The translations under genes were made by a program, and so were the position numbers. Below, in pieces: positions 15,998 through 23,211 of a DNA stretch of 64,000 nucleotides. Position 1 is the stretch's first letter, and the number at the start of each line of letters is the position of its first letter. The notes under the pieces were generated by a model. The model ran no database searches and was not told where the DNA came from. It was given only the letters and a program-made list of their open reading frames with translations. The stretch is from Proteobacteria bacterium UBA2363 (GTDB lineage Bacteria; Pseudomonadota; Gammaproteobacteria; Xanthomonadales; UBA2363), in assembly GCA_002344355.1 (NCBI GenBank), contig DDTN01000006.1, forward strand, positions 62,001-126,000, written 5' to 3'.

Positions 15998-16945
15998 CTA
16001 GGCGATTCGCTGGAAGAGCAGCGCGGCAAATTTCTCGTCAACTGTTGTCTGCTTTGGATGGAAATCATAGTCCAGGTCGACTGGCTCTACCTTGGTAACG
16101 AGGTCCTCAAGCGCATCTTGGCGGGCAGCATTGATCTCTGTGCTTGCAGGCCGGCCCTCCGCACTTTCGTAGTAAGCACGTACTAGCTCGTAGCCGTCCT
16201 GAATCGCAATGCCTTGAACCGTTTTCCATATTTCGCGCACCTTCGTTTTGGTATCGGCGGCGACAACTTTGACCTCCATTTTTTTCTTTTCACGCTTGAC
16301 GAGCTTGTGTTCGTCGAAGCCGGTTTTATCATCCAGAGCGTGGGTCAGAACGAAAGAGTTCAGTACGCCCTGTTCAAGCTCTCTCGCAATGGTCCGCTCA
16401 ACGTATGGTTTGATGCTAAACGAACAGTGGTAGTTCACGGTCGTCTTGTTTCCGTCGAGACTGCCACTGCCCTTTCCACACCGGCGCCCAAGACCAGACA
16501 TCCGTTGCTCCACCTGGGTCGCGCTAATTCCGGGGACGCACTCCAAGATCGCTCTAAATCGTAGGGCAGAGCCCTTGACTCTGGATGTCAAGTTAATCGC
16601 GAGGTGCGCAGTTGATCGATTCCCCTGAGTATGCGTCTTCGGGTGTGCGTCGACTTTCCCATCCGTAAAGTCTTCGTACACTGAGTCCGGAGCGTTTTTG
16701 TCGACCAGCCGGAACAGTACAGACGCGAACTTACCGCAGTCGGAAAAGGAGATATCTAAAATTCGTAAGTGCTTGGATGGATCCGCTGGACCCCTTCTCT
16801 GTAGTTGTTCTCCCGCATCCAACCTCTGCTTGGCCAATCTCAGCACAGCATCCAGACTTACGCTCGTCGCAAATTCGCGATGCGGCGAAGTTTCCAGATC
16901 GAGAATCACGTGCTTCACCCACCTTAGGCGCTTCGTGCTCTTCAT
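15998..16945 (-). CDS. Soluble accessory protein, RexA-like, possible phage exclusion
   Basis: A 315-residue soluble protein without signal peptide, first gene of the unit. AAAGGAACGAGG precedes its ATG. Two stretches suggest relation to lambda RexA (279 residues): a central region with small hydrophobic strands leading to LRFRAILECVPGISATQVEQ, and a segment FSIKPYVERTIARELEQGVL that parallels the K-P-x5-I pattern of RexA's second domain. RexA senses phage DNA-protein complexes and triggers the RexB channel. The highly charged part EHKLVKREKKKMEVKV follows. The similarity is short and from memory, so an unrelated two-gene defence unit is possible. Base composition is unlike the late genes. 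Confidence 0.5.
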   Translation of the reverse strand: MKSTKRLRWVKHVILDLETSPHREFATSVSLDAVLRLAKQRLDAGEQLQRRGPADPSKHLRILDISFSDCGKFASVLFRLVDKNAPDSVYEDFTDGKVDAHPKTHTQGNRSTAHLAINLTSRVKGSALRFRAILECVPGISATQVEQRMSGLGRRCGKGSGSLDGNKTTVNYHCSFSIKPYVERTIARELEQGVLNSFVLTHALDDKTGFDEHKLVKREKKKMEVKVVAADTKTKVREIWKTVQGIAIQDGYELVRAYYESAEGRPASTEINAARQDALEDLVTKVEPVDLDYDFHPKQTTVDEKFAALLFQRIA

Positions 16946-17269
16946 AGCCTCGTTCCTTTCGGCTCGAAGAGGCTGCCCGGCAAATCGCCGCCCACGGCGG
17001 CAGCTCCATCGCTCGCAGCTATGGTGTGTTTCCCTGGTGAATTCATGCTGGACACCCTATCTCGTAGACCCCTGAGGAATGATCGGGCGCACATCGGCGG
17101 CTGCGCGCCCCTGGTACTCAAGAAAAATCATCGCCCTCATTCTGGGGCGCTTCAGTGGTGCCACTGAAGGTCTCAGCGCGCTTGGAAGACGCACTAGAGT
17201 CCTTCAAGCCCATTATGGGCAGCTGGCAGACAGCATACCCTGGATTAATGAATTTGGTCAGCACTTGCC
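16946..17269. other. Non-coding accessory DNA upstream of the RexAB-like unit
   Basis: About 320 bp of moderate GC with no convincing gene. It holds the ribosome binding site of the 315-residue gene and an inverted repeat (GCCGCC...GGCGGC) near 16990. Short frames here lack start signals and family similarity. Any promoter for the unit should lie here, but no clear pair of -35 and -10 boxes was found. Confidence 0.5.
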
Positions 17270-17623
17270 TCACTCGCAGCCGAAGCCGTCACGGTCACGA
17301 TCGAGATGGGTGGCATAGCCTGGCTGCCCTCGCCTAATCGGCGCTTTTCCGGCGGCCCGGACGGCGGCGCAGTTCGGGTAGTAGACCGCGCCGCCGTCGC
17401 TGGCGCGGGGCACAGCATGAGTGGCGCCGGTGCCGCCTGGGGCGAAGCCCGCAGCCGGAACCGGTGGGCGGGTGCCGCCGCCGGCCGGCGCACGATGGCA
17501 GTGGTAGGTGCCGTTCCGGCGGTCGTTGTGACAGCCCTCGGCGTTCAGGCCGCCGGGATGGGCGGGGGCCGCCGACGGAACGGCCAGCAGCGCGGCCAGG
17601 GCCGCGGCGCGAAGGGTGAGCAT
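17270..17623 (-). CDS. Secreted excalibur-domain protein
   Basis: A 117-residue product with an N-terminal signal peptide (about 20 residues, ending near PSAAPAHP). It is followed by a short motif GCHNDRRNGTYHCHR often found before excalibur domains, a Pro/Gly-rich linker, and a C-terminal excalibur domain (YPNCAAVRAAGKAPI, then DRDRDGFGCE). The domain's D-x-D-x-D-G loop binds calcium in relatives. It is exported to the envelope, role unknown; similar proteins are frequent in Xanthomonadales and in prophages. It lies in the accessory block on the strand opposite to the virion genes. Confidence 0.75.
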   Translation of the reverse strand: MLTLRAAALAALLAVPSAAPAHPGGLNAEGCHNDRRNGTYHCHRAPAGGGTRPPVPAAGFAPGGTGATHAVPRASDGGAVYYPNCAAVRAAGKAPIRRGQPGYATHLDRDRDGFGCE

Positions 17624-17752
17624 GGCGATGTCCTCCCGCGGCTGCGTCCCCCCGAACGCGCCGACGTGGACATGGTGACACAGTTGCCAGTGCGGTACCG
17701 GGATTGCGAGAACACCGGCCGACCGCGGAAGCGGCTGGGGGTGGAGTAGAGG

Positions 17753-17917
17753 TCAGTGCTTCCGGACCAGCGCCGTGATCTCGAACCCGTGCAGCTCGCC
17801 GAAGCGACGGTAGAGGAAGGCGATGGTCTCGCTGAGGACGGGCTGGGGAATGGCGACGATCACCGCGTCGCCATCGAAGTCGATCAGCTCGTAGAAGTCG
17901 TCCCCATCGGGGGTCAC
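17753..17917 (-). CDS. Small hypothetical protein, possible remnant
   Basis: A 54-residue frame from a GTG at 17917. The product (DDFYELIDFDGDAVIVAIPQ, then ETIAFLYRRFGELHGFE) reads like a true protein end with balanced residues, unlike the Arg/Pro-rich sequence obtained further upstream in the same frame. GAGGAAG lies about 12 nt before the start. It could be the 3' end of a longer gene broken by a frameshift near 17930, or a small independent gene after the HicB-like gene. Function unknown. Confidence 0.35.
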   Translation of the reverse strand: MTPDGDDFYELIDFDGDAVIVAIPQPVLSETIAFLYRRFGELHGFEITALVRKH

Positions 17918-17987
17918 TTGGACCCGTGCTTCCTCAGGACGCCTAGGACGTGCTCGCGCGGCTGCGCGCCATCCCAGGGCCCCTTCT

Positions 17988-18401
17988 TCAGGCGCACGCG
18001 GTGGGCAGCGGTGCCCGGTCGCGAGGAAGGCAGAACTCGAGGGCCTGGAAGGGCATGCGGCTGGCAACGTCGTCCGACAGGTCAACCACCGCTCCGCAGG
18101 TGAGAGTGTCCTGGCGGTCGCCTTCCATGTAGGCCGCCCAAGCGCCGCGCGGCGCTTTGCTCTTGAACAGCGAGTCCAGCCTGCTGTCCCGCCGGATGAT
18201 GGATCGCACGGTCCGCAGGAAGCCCTCGGCGAAGCGGTGCTGGGCATCCTCGACCGTCGCGCCGGTGGCCACGTAGTCGACCTCGAGCCCCTGGGCGACG
18301 AACCCGCCTTTCGCGGCTGGCACGATCAGCACGCGCAGGTGCGCGGCGACCGCATGGCGATCACCTTGCTTGGCATGCGTCATGAACATCTGCTTCTTCA
18401 T
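17988..18401 (-). CDS. HicB-like / DUF1902-like small protein
   Basis: A 137-residue product. Residues about 20 to 75 (LRVLIVPAAKGGFVAQGLEV, then TVEDAQHRFAEGF) follow the HicB antitoxin N-terminal pattern: strand, G-G-x-V/F-A, strand, then a helix E/D-A. No HicA toxin is visible next to it, and no DNA-binding C-terminal domain is evident. It may be an orphan antitoxin-like or regulatory protein of the prophage accessory block. An internal ATG at codon 5 is another possible start. Composition resembles the host-like high GC. Confidence 0.4.
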   Translation of the reverse strand: MKKQMFMTHAKQGDRHAVAAHLRVLIVPAAKGGFVAQGLEVDYVATGATVEDAQHRFAEGFLRTVRSIIRRDSRLDSLFKSKAPRGAWAAYMEGDRQDTLTCGAVVDLSDDVASRMPFQALEFCLPRDRAPLPTACA

Positions 18402-18684
18402 GGTCCTGTGAGACGCCCTGCTGGCGGCGCCTGTTCCCTGTGGCCGGGGAGGATACCCGGTTCCGGTTCACAGTGGAGGGTCCGGGCGCCAGGGTCAAGG
18501 ATTCGTGAATGGGGGTCAGAATCGGGCCAGTTCGGGCCGGTTCGCGCACGGTACGTCAGCTGGTCGAGCCGGGCGCTTCCCGCACGTACAATCTCGATGG
18601 TACCCTAAGCAACTGCGCGGGCTCCCCGGGACTGGCTATTTTTTAGCTGGCGCGGTCAAGTGCTTGATTTCCGGACTGAATGAA

Positions 18685-18734
18685 GCTGACTCTTAATCAG
18701 TAGGTTCGGGGTTCGAGTCCCTGACAGCCCACCA
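18685..18734 (+). other. 3' fragment of tRNA-Lys(CUU): prophage attachment site (att)
   Basis: The sequence from the anticodon stem to the CCA end is a good tRNA-Lys: anticodon loop CTCTTAA (CTT at 18692-18694), T arm CGGGG-TTCGAGT-CCCTG and acceptor strand ACAGCCC plus ACCA. The expected 5' half (GGGCTGT...) is absent upstream, so the gene is incomplete. Integration into tRNA 3' ends leaves an intact gene at one side and such a 3' duplicate at the other. The piece lies exactly between the accessory genes and host tRNA-Leu. Confidence 0.8.
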
Positions 18735-18778
18735 CTTTCTTCCAGGGACGCGTGCACGCAGGCATCGGTCCCACGCGG

Positions 18779-18863
18779 GCGAAAGTGGCGGAATCGGTAG
18801 ACGCGCTGGATTTAGGTTCCAGTGGGGCAACCCGTGAGAGTTCGAGTCTCTCCTTTCGCACCA
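18779..18863 (+). tRNA. tRNA-Leu(UAG)
   Basis: An 85-nt class II tRNA with acceptor stem GCGAAAG/CTTTCGC, encoded ACCA end, anticodon stem CTGGA/TCCAG with loop TTTAGGT (anticodon TAG at 18813-18815), a variable arm (TGGGGCAACCCGT region) and T loop TTCGAGT. It is complete and follows the truncated tRNA-Lys by 44 nt, so the ancestral locus was probably tRNA-Lys, tRNA-Leu, tig. Confidence 0.97.
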
Positions 18864-18939
18864 CGCCACTGATCGACAACCACCGCCCCGCGGACTCCGG
18901 CATGCGCCCGGCTGCGGGCCACCTGCCGCAGGACCTTCC

Positions 18940-20256
18940 ATGCAGATTTCCCTCGAGAACACCGGCACCTTCGAGCGCAGGCTCACGGTGACCCTTCCCG
19001 CCGAGCGCCTGGACGACGCCGTCCGCAGCCGGCTGCAGCGCCTGAGCCGCGAGGTTCGCCTGAAGGGCTTCCGCCCGGGCAAGGTGCCGATGTCGGTGGT
19101 CGAGAAGCGCTTCGGCGCCCAGGTGCGCGAGGAGGCCTACGGCGAGTTGGTGCGCGACTCCTTCGGCGAGGCGCTGCGCCAGGAGAACCTGCGGCCGGCG
19201 ATGGCGCCGCGGATCACCCCGGTGGCGCAGCCGGAGCGGGGCGAGGTCGCCTACACCGCCGAGTTCGAGGTGATGCCCGAGCTCGACAAGGTCGACGTTT
19301 CCGGTCTGTCGATCGAGCGCGTCGAGGCCTCGGTGTCCGAGGTCGACATCGACGAGATGATCCAGACCCTGCGCCTGCAGCGGCGCACCTGGAACCGGGT
19401 CGAGCGGGCGGCGGTCGCCGGCGACATGGTGCTGTTCGAGCACGTCGCCGAGCACGATGGCCAGCGCTGGCCGGCCCAGGGCGTCGACCGCGCCGGCACC
19501 ATCCTGGGCTCGGGCGCGATGCTGGAGGACCTCGAGGCCGAGCTGGTCGGCCTCTCCCCGGACCAGGAGAAGTCCTTCGATCTGGCCTTCCCGGCCGACT
19601 GGCGCGACGCCAACCTGGCCGGCAAGACCGCCAAGGTGTCGGTCAAGGTCAGCCACGTGCAGGAGTCGCAGCTGCCGGCGGTCGACGAGGCCTTCATCGG
19701 CAGCTTCGGCATCGCCGGGGGCGACATGGCGAAGTTCCGCGCCGATGTCCGCGCCAACCTCGAGCGCGAGCTGGCCAACGCCCTGATGGCGCGTCTGAAG
19801 AACGCCGTGATCGGCCAGTTGCTGGACGCCCACAAGGACCTGGCGGTGCCGCAGGGCATGGTCGATGCCGAGGCGCAGGCGATGCAGCGCGATGCCGAGC
19901 GGCAGCGCCAGCAGGCCCGCGAGCAGGGCCGGGACCTGCCGCCGGTGCCGCCGGCCGAGGCGTTCGCCGAGCAGGCCGCGCGCCGGGTCCGTGCCGCGGT
20001 GCTGATCGGCGCCATCGCCCAGCAGAACGGCATCCGCCTGGACGGGCAGCGCGTGCGCGAGGCGCTGGCGCAGATCGCCGCCACCTACGAGGAGCCGGAC
20101 CAGGTGGTGCAGCTGTACTACTCCAACGAACAGCTGATGGCCGGCCTCCAGCAGCGCGTGCTCGAGGACCAGGTCACCGAATGGGTGGCCACCCAGGCCA
20201 AGGTCGACACCCGCAGGCTCGGCTTCGCCGAGGTGATGAAGCCGCAGCAGGGCTGA
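18940..20256 (+). CDS. tig: Trigger factor
   Basis: A 438-residue ribosome-associated chaperone and peptidyl-prolyl isomerase that binds nascent chains at the exit tunnel. The N-terminal ribosome-binding domain holds the signature FRPGKVP (about residues 44 to 50, family G-F-R-x-G-K-x-P). The FKBP-type isomerase domain spans about 160 to 245, with GSGAMLEDLEAELVG, and the C-terminal helical arm domain follows. Length is normal (E. coli 432). It precedes clpP as in most proteobacteria and is followed by an intrinsic terminator. Confidence 0.97.
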   Translation: MQISLENTGTFERRLTVTLPAERLDDAVRSRLQRLSREVRLKGFRPGKVPMSVVEKRFGAQVREEAYGELVRDSFGEALRQENLRPAMAPRITPVAQPERGEVAYTAEFEVMPELDKVDVSGLSIERVEASVSEVDIDEMIQTLRLQRRTWNRVERAAVAGDMVLFEHVAEHDGQRWPAQGVDRAGTILGSGAMLEDLEAELVGLSPDQEKSFDLAFPADWRDANLAGKTAKVSVKVSHVQESQLPAVDEAFIGSFGIAGGDMAKFRADVRANLERELANALMARLKNAVIGQLLDAHKDLAVPQGMVDAEAQAMQRDAERQRQQAREQGRDLPPVPPAEAFAEQAARRVRAAVLIGAIAQQNGIRLDGQRVREALAQIAATYEEPDQVVQLYYSNEQLMAGLQQRVLEDQVTEWVATQAKVDTRRLGFAEVMKPQQG

Positions 20257-20284
20257 TCCGGACCGAATCCCGGCATCCAGGAAG

Positions 20285-20308
20285 ACCGCGCCCCCGGGCG
20301 CGGTTTTT
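20285..20308 (+). terminator. Intrinsic terminator after tig
   Basis: A GC-rich hairpin ACCGCGCC/GGGCGCGGT is followed by five T residues, 28 nt after the tig stop. It should separate tig from clpP transcription. Confidence 0.8.
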
Positions 20309-20503
20309 CGTTTCCGGGTCCGTGCCGCCTGGTGCCCTTCGAACAGCGACTGGTCCAGGCTGGGACCCGACAGGACCTGGCGGGTGCGGGTAGCGGGCGA
20401 TGCCAGTGCCGCCGAGGCGGCCCGTCCCGCCCGACGCGCTTGCTTTCCCTCCGCCCGGCCCAAACTCTGGCATCCTGCCCCCAGTGATTCCCCGGAGACC
20501 GCC

Positions 20504-21136
20504 ATGGACCGTACCCCGTTTTCCCCGCAGGCCCTGAACCTGGTGCCGGTGGTCGTCGAGCAGACCTCGCGCGGCGAGCGCGCCTACGACATCTACTCGC
20601 GCCTGCTCAAGGAGCGCGTGGTGTTCATGGTCGGGCCGGTCGACGACTACATGGCCAACGTGGTGGTCGCGCAGTTGCTGTTCCTGGAGTCGGAGAACCC
20701 CGACAAGGACATCGCGCTCTACATCAACTCGCCGGGCGGCTCGGTCAGCGCCGGCCTGGCGATCTACGACACCATGCAGTTCCTGAAGCCCGACGTCAGC
20801 ACCATGTGCATCGGCCAGGCCGCCAGCATGGGCGCCCTGCTGCTCGCCTCGGGCGCGGCCGGCAAGCGCTACTCGCTGCCGCACTCGCGGATCATGATCC
20901 ACCAGCCCTGGGCGGGCGGCATCTCCGGGCAGGCCACGGACATCTCGATCCACGCCAAGGAGATCCTGGACACCCGCGAGCGGCTCAACCGTATCCTGGC
21001 CCGCCACACCGGCCAGGACATCGAGACCATCGCCCGCGACACCGACCGCGACAACTTCATGGACGCGGCGCGTGCCAAGGAATACGGCCTGATCGACCAG
21101 GTCCTCGAGCGGCGCCCGGAGGCGGTGCCGGCCTGA
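20504..21136 (+). CDS. clpP: ATP-dependent Clp protease proteolytic subunit
   Basis: A 210-residue serine peptidase subunit that forms a double heptamer and degrades proteins delivered by ClpX or ClpA. The catalytic triad is complete: Ser108 (GQAASMGA), His133 (MIHQP) and Asp183 (TDRDNF), with family spacing. The N-terminal propeptide and axial loop region (LVPVVVEQTSRGERAYDIYS) is typical. The ATG at 20504 is preferred to a longer frame because it gives the family N-terminus. The usual downstream clpX and lon are absent; a CoA-binding protein follows 10 nt after. Confidence 0.96.
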   Translation: MDRTPFSPQALNLVPVVVEQTSRGERAYDIYSRLLKERVVFMVGPVDDYMANVVVAQLLFLESENPDKDIALYINSPGGSVSAGLAIYDTMQFLKPDVSTMCIGQAASMGALLLASGAAGKRYSLPHSRIMIHQPWAGGISGQATDISIHAKEILDTRERLNRILARHTGQDIETIARDTDRDNFMDAARAKEYGLIDQVLERRPEAVPA

Positions 21137-21146
21137 CCGGTACCGG

Positions 21147-21614
21147 GTGCCCGTGGCGGCCGCGGAACATCCGCTGATCCTCGCCGACGACACGGCGATC
21201 GCCGGCCTGCTGGCCGGCGTCCGCCGGGTCGCCGTGCTGGGCATCAAGACGCCGGCGCAGGCCGACCAGCCCGCGTGGTACGTGCCCGAATACCTGCATC
21301 GGGCGGGGCTGGACGTGGTTCCGGTGCCGGTCTACTACCCCGAGCTCACCGAGCTGTTCGGCCGGCCGGTGCACCGGCGCCTGGCCGACATCGACGGCCC
21401 GGTCGACCTGGTCGACGTGTTCCGGCGCGCCCGCGACCTGCCGGGTCACCTGGACGACCTGCTGGCCGCGCGGCCGCGCGCGGTCTGGCTGCAGTCGGGC
21501 ATCCGCGACGACGCCTTCGCTCTGGCGCTGGCCCAGGCCGGCATCGCCGTGGTCCAGGACCGCTGCCTGATGGTCGACTGGCAGCGCCTGGGGCCGCGGC
21601 AGCCGACCGGCTGA
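21147..21614 (+). CDS. CoA-binding (Rossmann) domain protein, YccU-like
   Basis: A 155-residue protein made of a single CoA-binding Rossmann domain: VRRVAVLGIKTPAQAD at the nucleotide loop, AGLDVVPVPVYYPELTELFG, and PRAVWLQSGIRDDAFA with the closing AGIAVVQDRCLMVD. This layout matches E. coli YccU and similar cytoplasmic proteins of unknown role. The start is a GTG 10 nt after clpP, so both may be co-transcribed. It ends just before a palindrome and a repeat array. Confidence 0.8.
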   Translation: MPVAAAEHPLILADDTAIAGLLAGVRRVAVLGIKTPAQADQPAWYVPEYLHRAGLDVVPVPVYYPELTELFGRPVHRRLADIDGPVDLVDVFRRARDLPGHLDDLLAARPRAVWLQSGIRDDAFALALAQAGIAVVQDRCLMVDWQRLGPRQPTG

Positions 21615-21644
21615 TCGGCGCGGCCGGGGCTGCCCTCTCCCCCG

Positions 21645-21670
21645 CCCCTCCCCCGCAGGCGGGGGAGGGG
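21645..21670. repeat. G/C-rich palindrome, left copy
   Basis: A perfect 12-bp inverted repeat (CCCCTCCCCCGC/GCGGGGGAGGGG) around the centre AG. The same palindrome occurs at 21999-22024 with centre CT, that is in inverted orientation. Resembles the REP-type elements of Xanthomonadales. Confidence 0.85.
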
Positions 21671-21704
21671 AGAAGTGCGGTGCTGCGGCACGACCGGAAC
21701 GGGT

Positions 21705-21990
21705 GATCCGCGAACCGTGACCCGCGACCCGCGACCCGCGACCCGCGATCCGTGATCCGTGATCCGTGATCCGAGATCCGAGATCCGTGATAAGCCATCC
21801 GGGATTGGGGATGGGGGATGCGGAATGCGGGAATCGGGAATCGGGAATCGGAATCCGCGATCCGGGATTACGTGATCCGTGATCCGGGACCCGTGATCCG
21901 GGATCCGTGATCCGGGATCCGTGAGGCGCGAAGCGGGAAACGGGATTCGGGAAGAGGGGTTCGGGTTGCGGGATGCGGGCAGCGGAGCGT
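21705..21990. repeat. Degenerate heptamer tandem array (GATCCGN)
   Basis: About 40 consecutive 7-bp units related to GATCCGN, with variants GACCCGC, GATCCGT, GAATCGG and GATGCGG. The seven-base register holds across the array with few slips. It lies between the CoA-binding protein and the convergent cyclophilin gene and is bounded by two inverted palindromes. Non-coding; open frames through it are an effect of the period. Confidence 0.9.
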
Positions 21991-21998
21991 GATCCGCT

Positions 21999-22024
21999 CC
22001 CCTCCCCCGCCTGCGGGGGAGGGG
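21999..22024. repeat. G/C-rich palindrome, right copy (inverted)
   Basis: Same 12-bp arms as the palindrome at 21645-21670 but with the centre CT, so the two copies face each other across the heptamer array. It lies about 90 nt downstream of the cyclophilin gene stop and could also act as a transcription end. Confidence 0.85.
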
Positions 22025-22110
22025 AGGGGAAGAGGGTGGTGTTCCGGAGCGCACGCTGCCAGGCATCGCCGGCGGGTGATCCGGCAGCGCCCACGCGCGC
22101 TCCGCGCGCG

Positions 22111-23058
22111 CTACCGCGAGGGCGGCGCGCCGGTGTCGCCGTCTGCGGGCAGGCGGCGCACCGGCAATGGCACGTTGCACAGCTCGACGACGCCGGTGGG
22201 TTCGTGGAACCAGGGTTCGTGGCGGTTCCGGCGCGATTCGACCAGCTGCCCGAAGGTGGCTGTGTCGGTGCGCAGCACCTGCAACGGCTCGCGCGCCTCC
22301 TCGGGCAGGTCGGCGGCCAGCCGGGCCGACTCGATGCGCACCCAGTGTCCCGGGTCCTCGTGGAAGCCCAGGGGGCCGCTTCCGCGCGGAAGGCTGGACA
22401 GGTGCTCGATGCCCGACAGCACCCGTCCGACCAGGGTGATGTTGCGGTCCAGGTGGCGCGGCCCGTGGCCGATCACGACGTAGAGCTGGCTGCCGTTGCC
22501 CGAGCCCGGGTCGTTGCCGCGCCCGACGCCGACCATGCCCGGGCAGTGCGCCAGCCAGGCCTCACCGGTGGCCGAGCTGCGTGCTGCCGGGAAGCCCTGC
22601 ACCCAGCCCACCTGCGGGGCATAGACATCGCCGTCCGGCAGTCGGGTGAAGGCCAGGCCGGCGGCCGGTCGCACGAATTCCGGGTCGAGCGGCGAAGCCG
22701 CCTCGCCCAGGGGACGGGCCTTGCCCGGGTCGTCGGCATCGGGGTCGCCCCACTGCACCACGTAGTTCTCCTGCACCCGCAGGATCGGCAGGTCGTCCCA
22801 GTACAGCTGCCGCGTCAGGCGCCGGACGTTCTCCGCATGGCGGGGCGCGAACGCCGGCGCCAGCTCGACGATCACCCGGCGCTCGCCCTCGAGATCGAAG
22901 TAGACGAGATCGGCCGGATCGGGCGTGTGCCAGTCGTCCGGACCGGCGGCGGCCAGCACCGAGGCGAGCGTGGGCGGTTCCCGCACCGGTACGTCGGACG
23001 CCGCGCCGACGGCGATCGTCGGCACGGCCAGGGCGAGAAGCAGGCTGGCTGGGCGCAT
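22111..23058 (-). CDS. Periplasmic cyclophilin-type peptidyl-prolyl isomerase
   Basis: A 315-residue protein with a signal peptide (about residues 1 to 20, cleavage near VGAAS). The cyclophilin fold begins with LVYFDLEGERRVIVELAPAF and contains APRHAENVRRLTRQLYWDDL, FTRLPDG and GSGNGSQLYVVIGHGPRHLD, followed by LVGRVLSGIEHLSSLP, which correspond to the conserved core of the family. It would fold proteins in the periplasm. It is longer than E. coli PpiA because of an extra C-terminal region of about 80 residues. It is convergent with the clpP group. Confidence 0.85.
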   Translation of the reverse strand: MRPASLLLALAVPTIAVGAASDVPVREPPTLASVLAAAGPDDWHTPDPADLVYFDLEGERRVIVELAPAFAPRHAENVRRLTRQLYWDDLPILRVQENYVVQWGDPDADDPGKARPLGEAASPLDPEFVRPAAGLAFTRLPDGDVYAPQVGWVQGFPAARSSATGEAWLAHCPGMVGVGRGNDPGSGNGSQLYVVIGHGPRHLDRNITLVGRVLSGIEHLSSLPRGSGPLGFHEDPGHWVRIESARLAADLPEEAREPLQVLRTDTATFGQLVESRRNRHEPWFHEPTGVVELCNVPLPVRRLPADGDTGAPPSR

Positions 23059-23211
23059 GGCCGGTGTCCTCTGGCTGCTTGGGCGTCAAAGTATGGCGCG
23101 GATGACGATGACCCGGGCCGGCGTGGCGACCGCCCGTGCGCCGGGGCCGGGCGAAACCGGCCATGCGCCGCTGCGCGGCGCCGCTCACGGAAACCGCCCC
23201 GGCAGCGTCGC

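Larger units (their letters stand above)
1..18734. mobile_element. Right part of a siphovirus-type prophage ending at tRNA-Lys
   Basis: A continuous run of virion genes in lambda-like order (capsid, joining protein, tail terminator, tail tube, minor tail Z, tape measure, distal tail, holin-like) occupies the first 15 kb. It is followed by about 3.5 kb of accessory genes, mostly on the opposite strand and visibly poorer in GC. The right end is placed at a 50-nt 3' piece of a tRNA-Lys(CUU) gene, immediately before host tRNA-Leu and tig. The left end, integrase, repressor, terminase, portal and intact tRNA-Lys must lie outside the window. Whether the phage is still inducible cannot be judged; every structural frame seen here is open. 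Confidence 0.85.

Noticed and set aside
15418..16945. Kiwa (KwaA/KwaB) defence system
   Set aside because: Sizes are similar (four-helix protein and a 315-residue protein), but the gene order is the reverse and I could not recognise DUF4868 features in the larger protein; the RexAB comparison fits better, though neither is proven.
17079..17318. Small plus-strand frame of 79 codons
   Set aside because: No ribosome binding site, mixed composition and overlap with the excalibur gene end; not convincing as a gene.
18659..18734. A complete tRNA-Lys gene
   Set aside because: The 5' half does not form a D arm or an acceptor strand pairing with ACAGCCC, so only the 3' part is accepted.
21705..21990. 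CRISPR array
   Set aside because: The period is 7 bp with no spacers; it is a simple tandem array and no cas genes are present.
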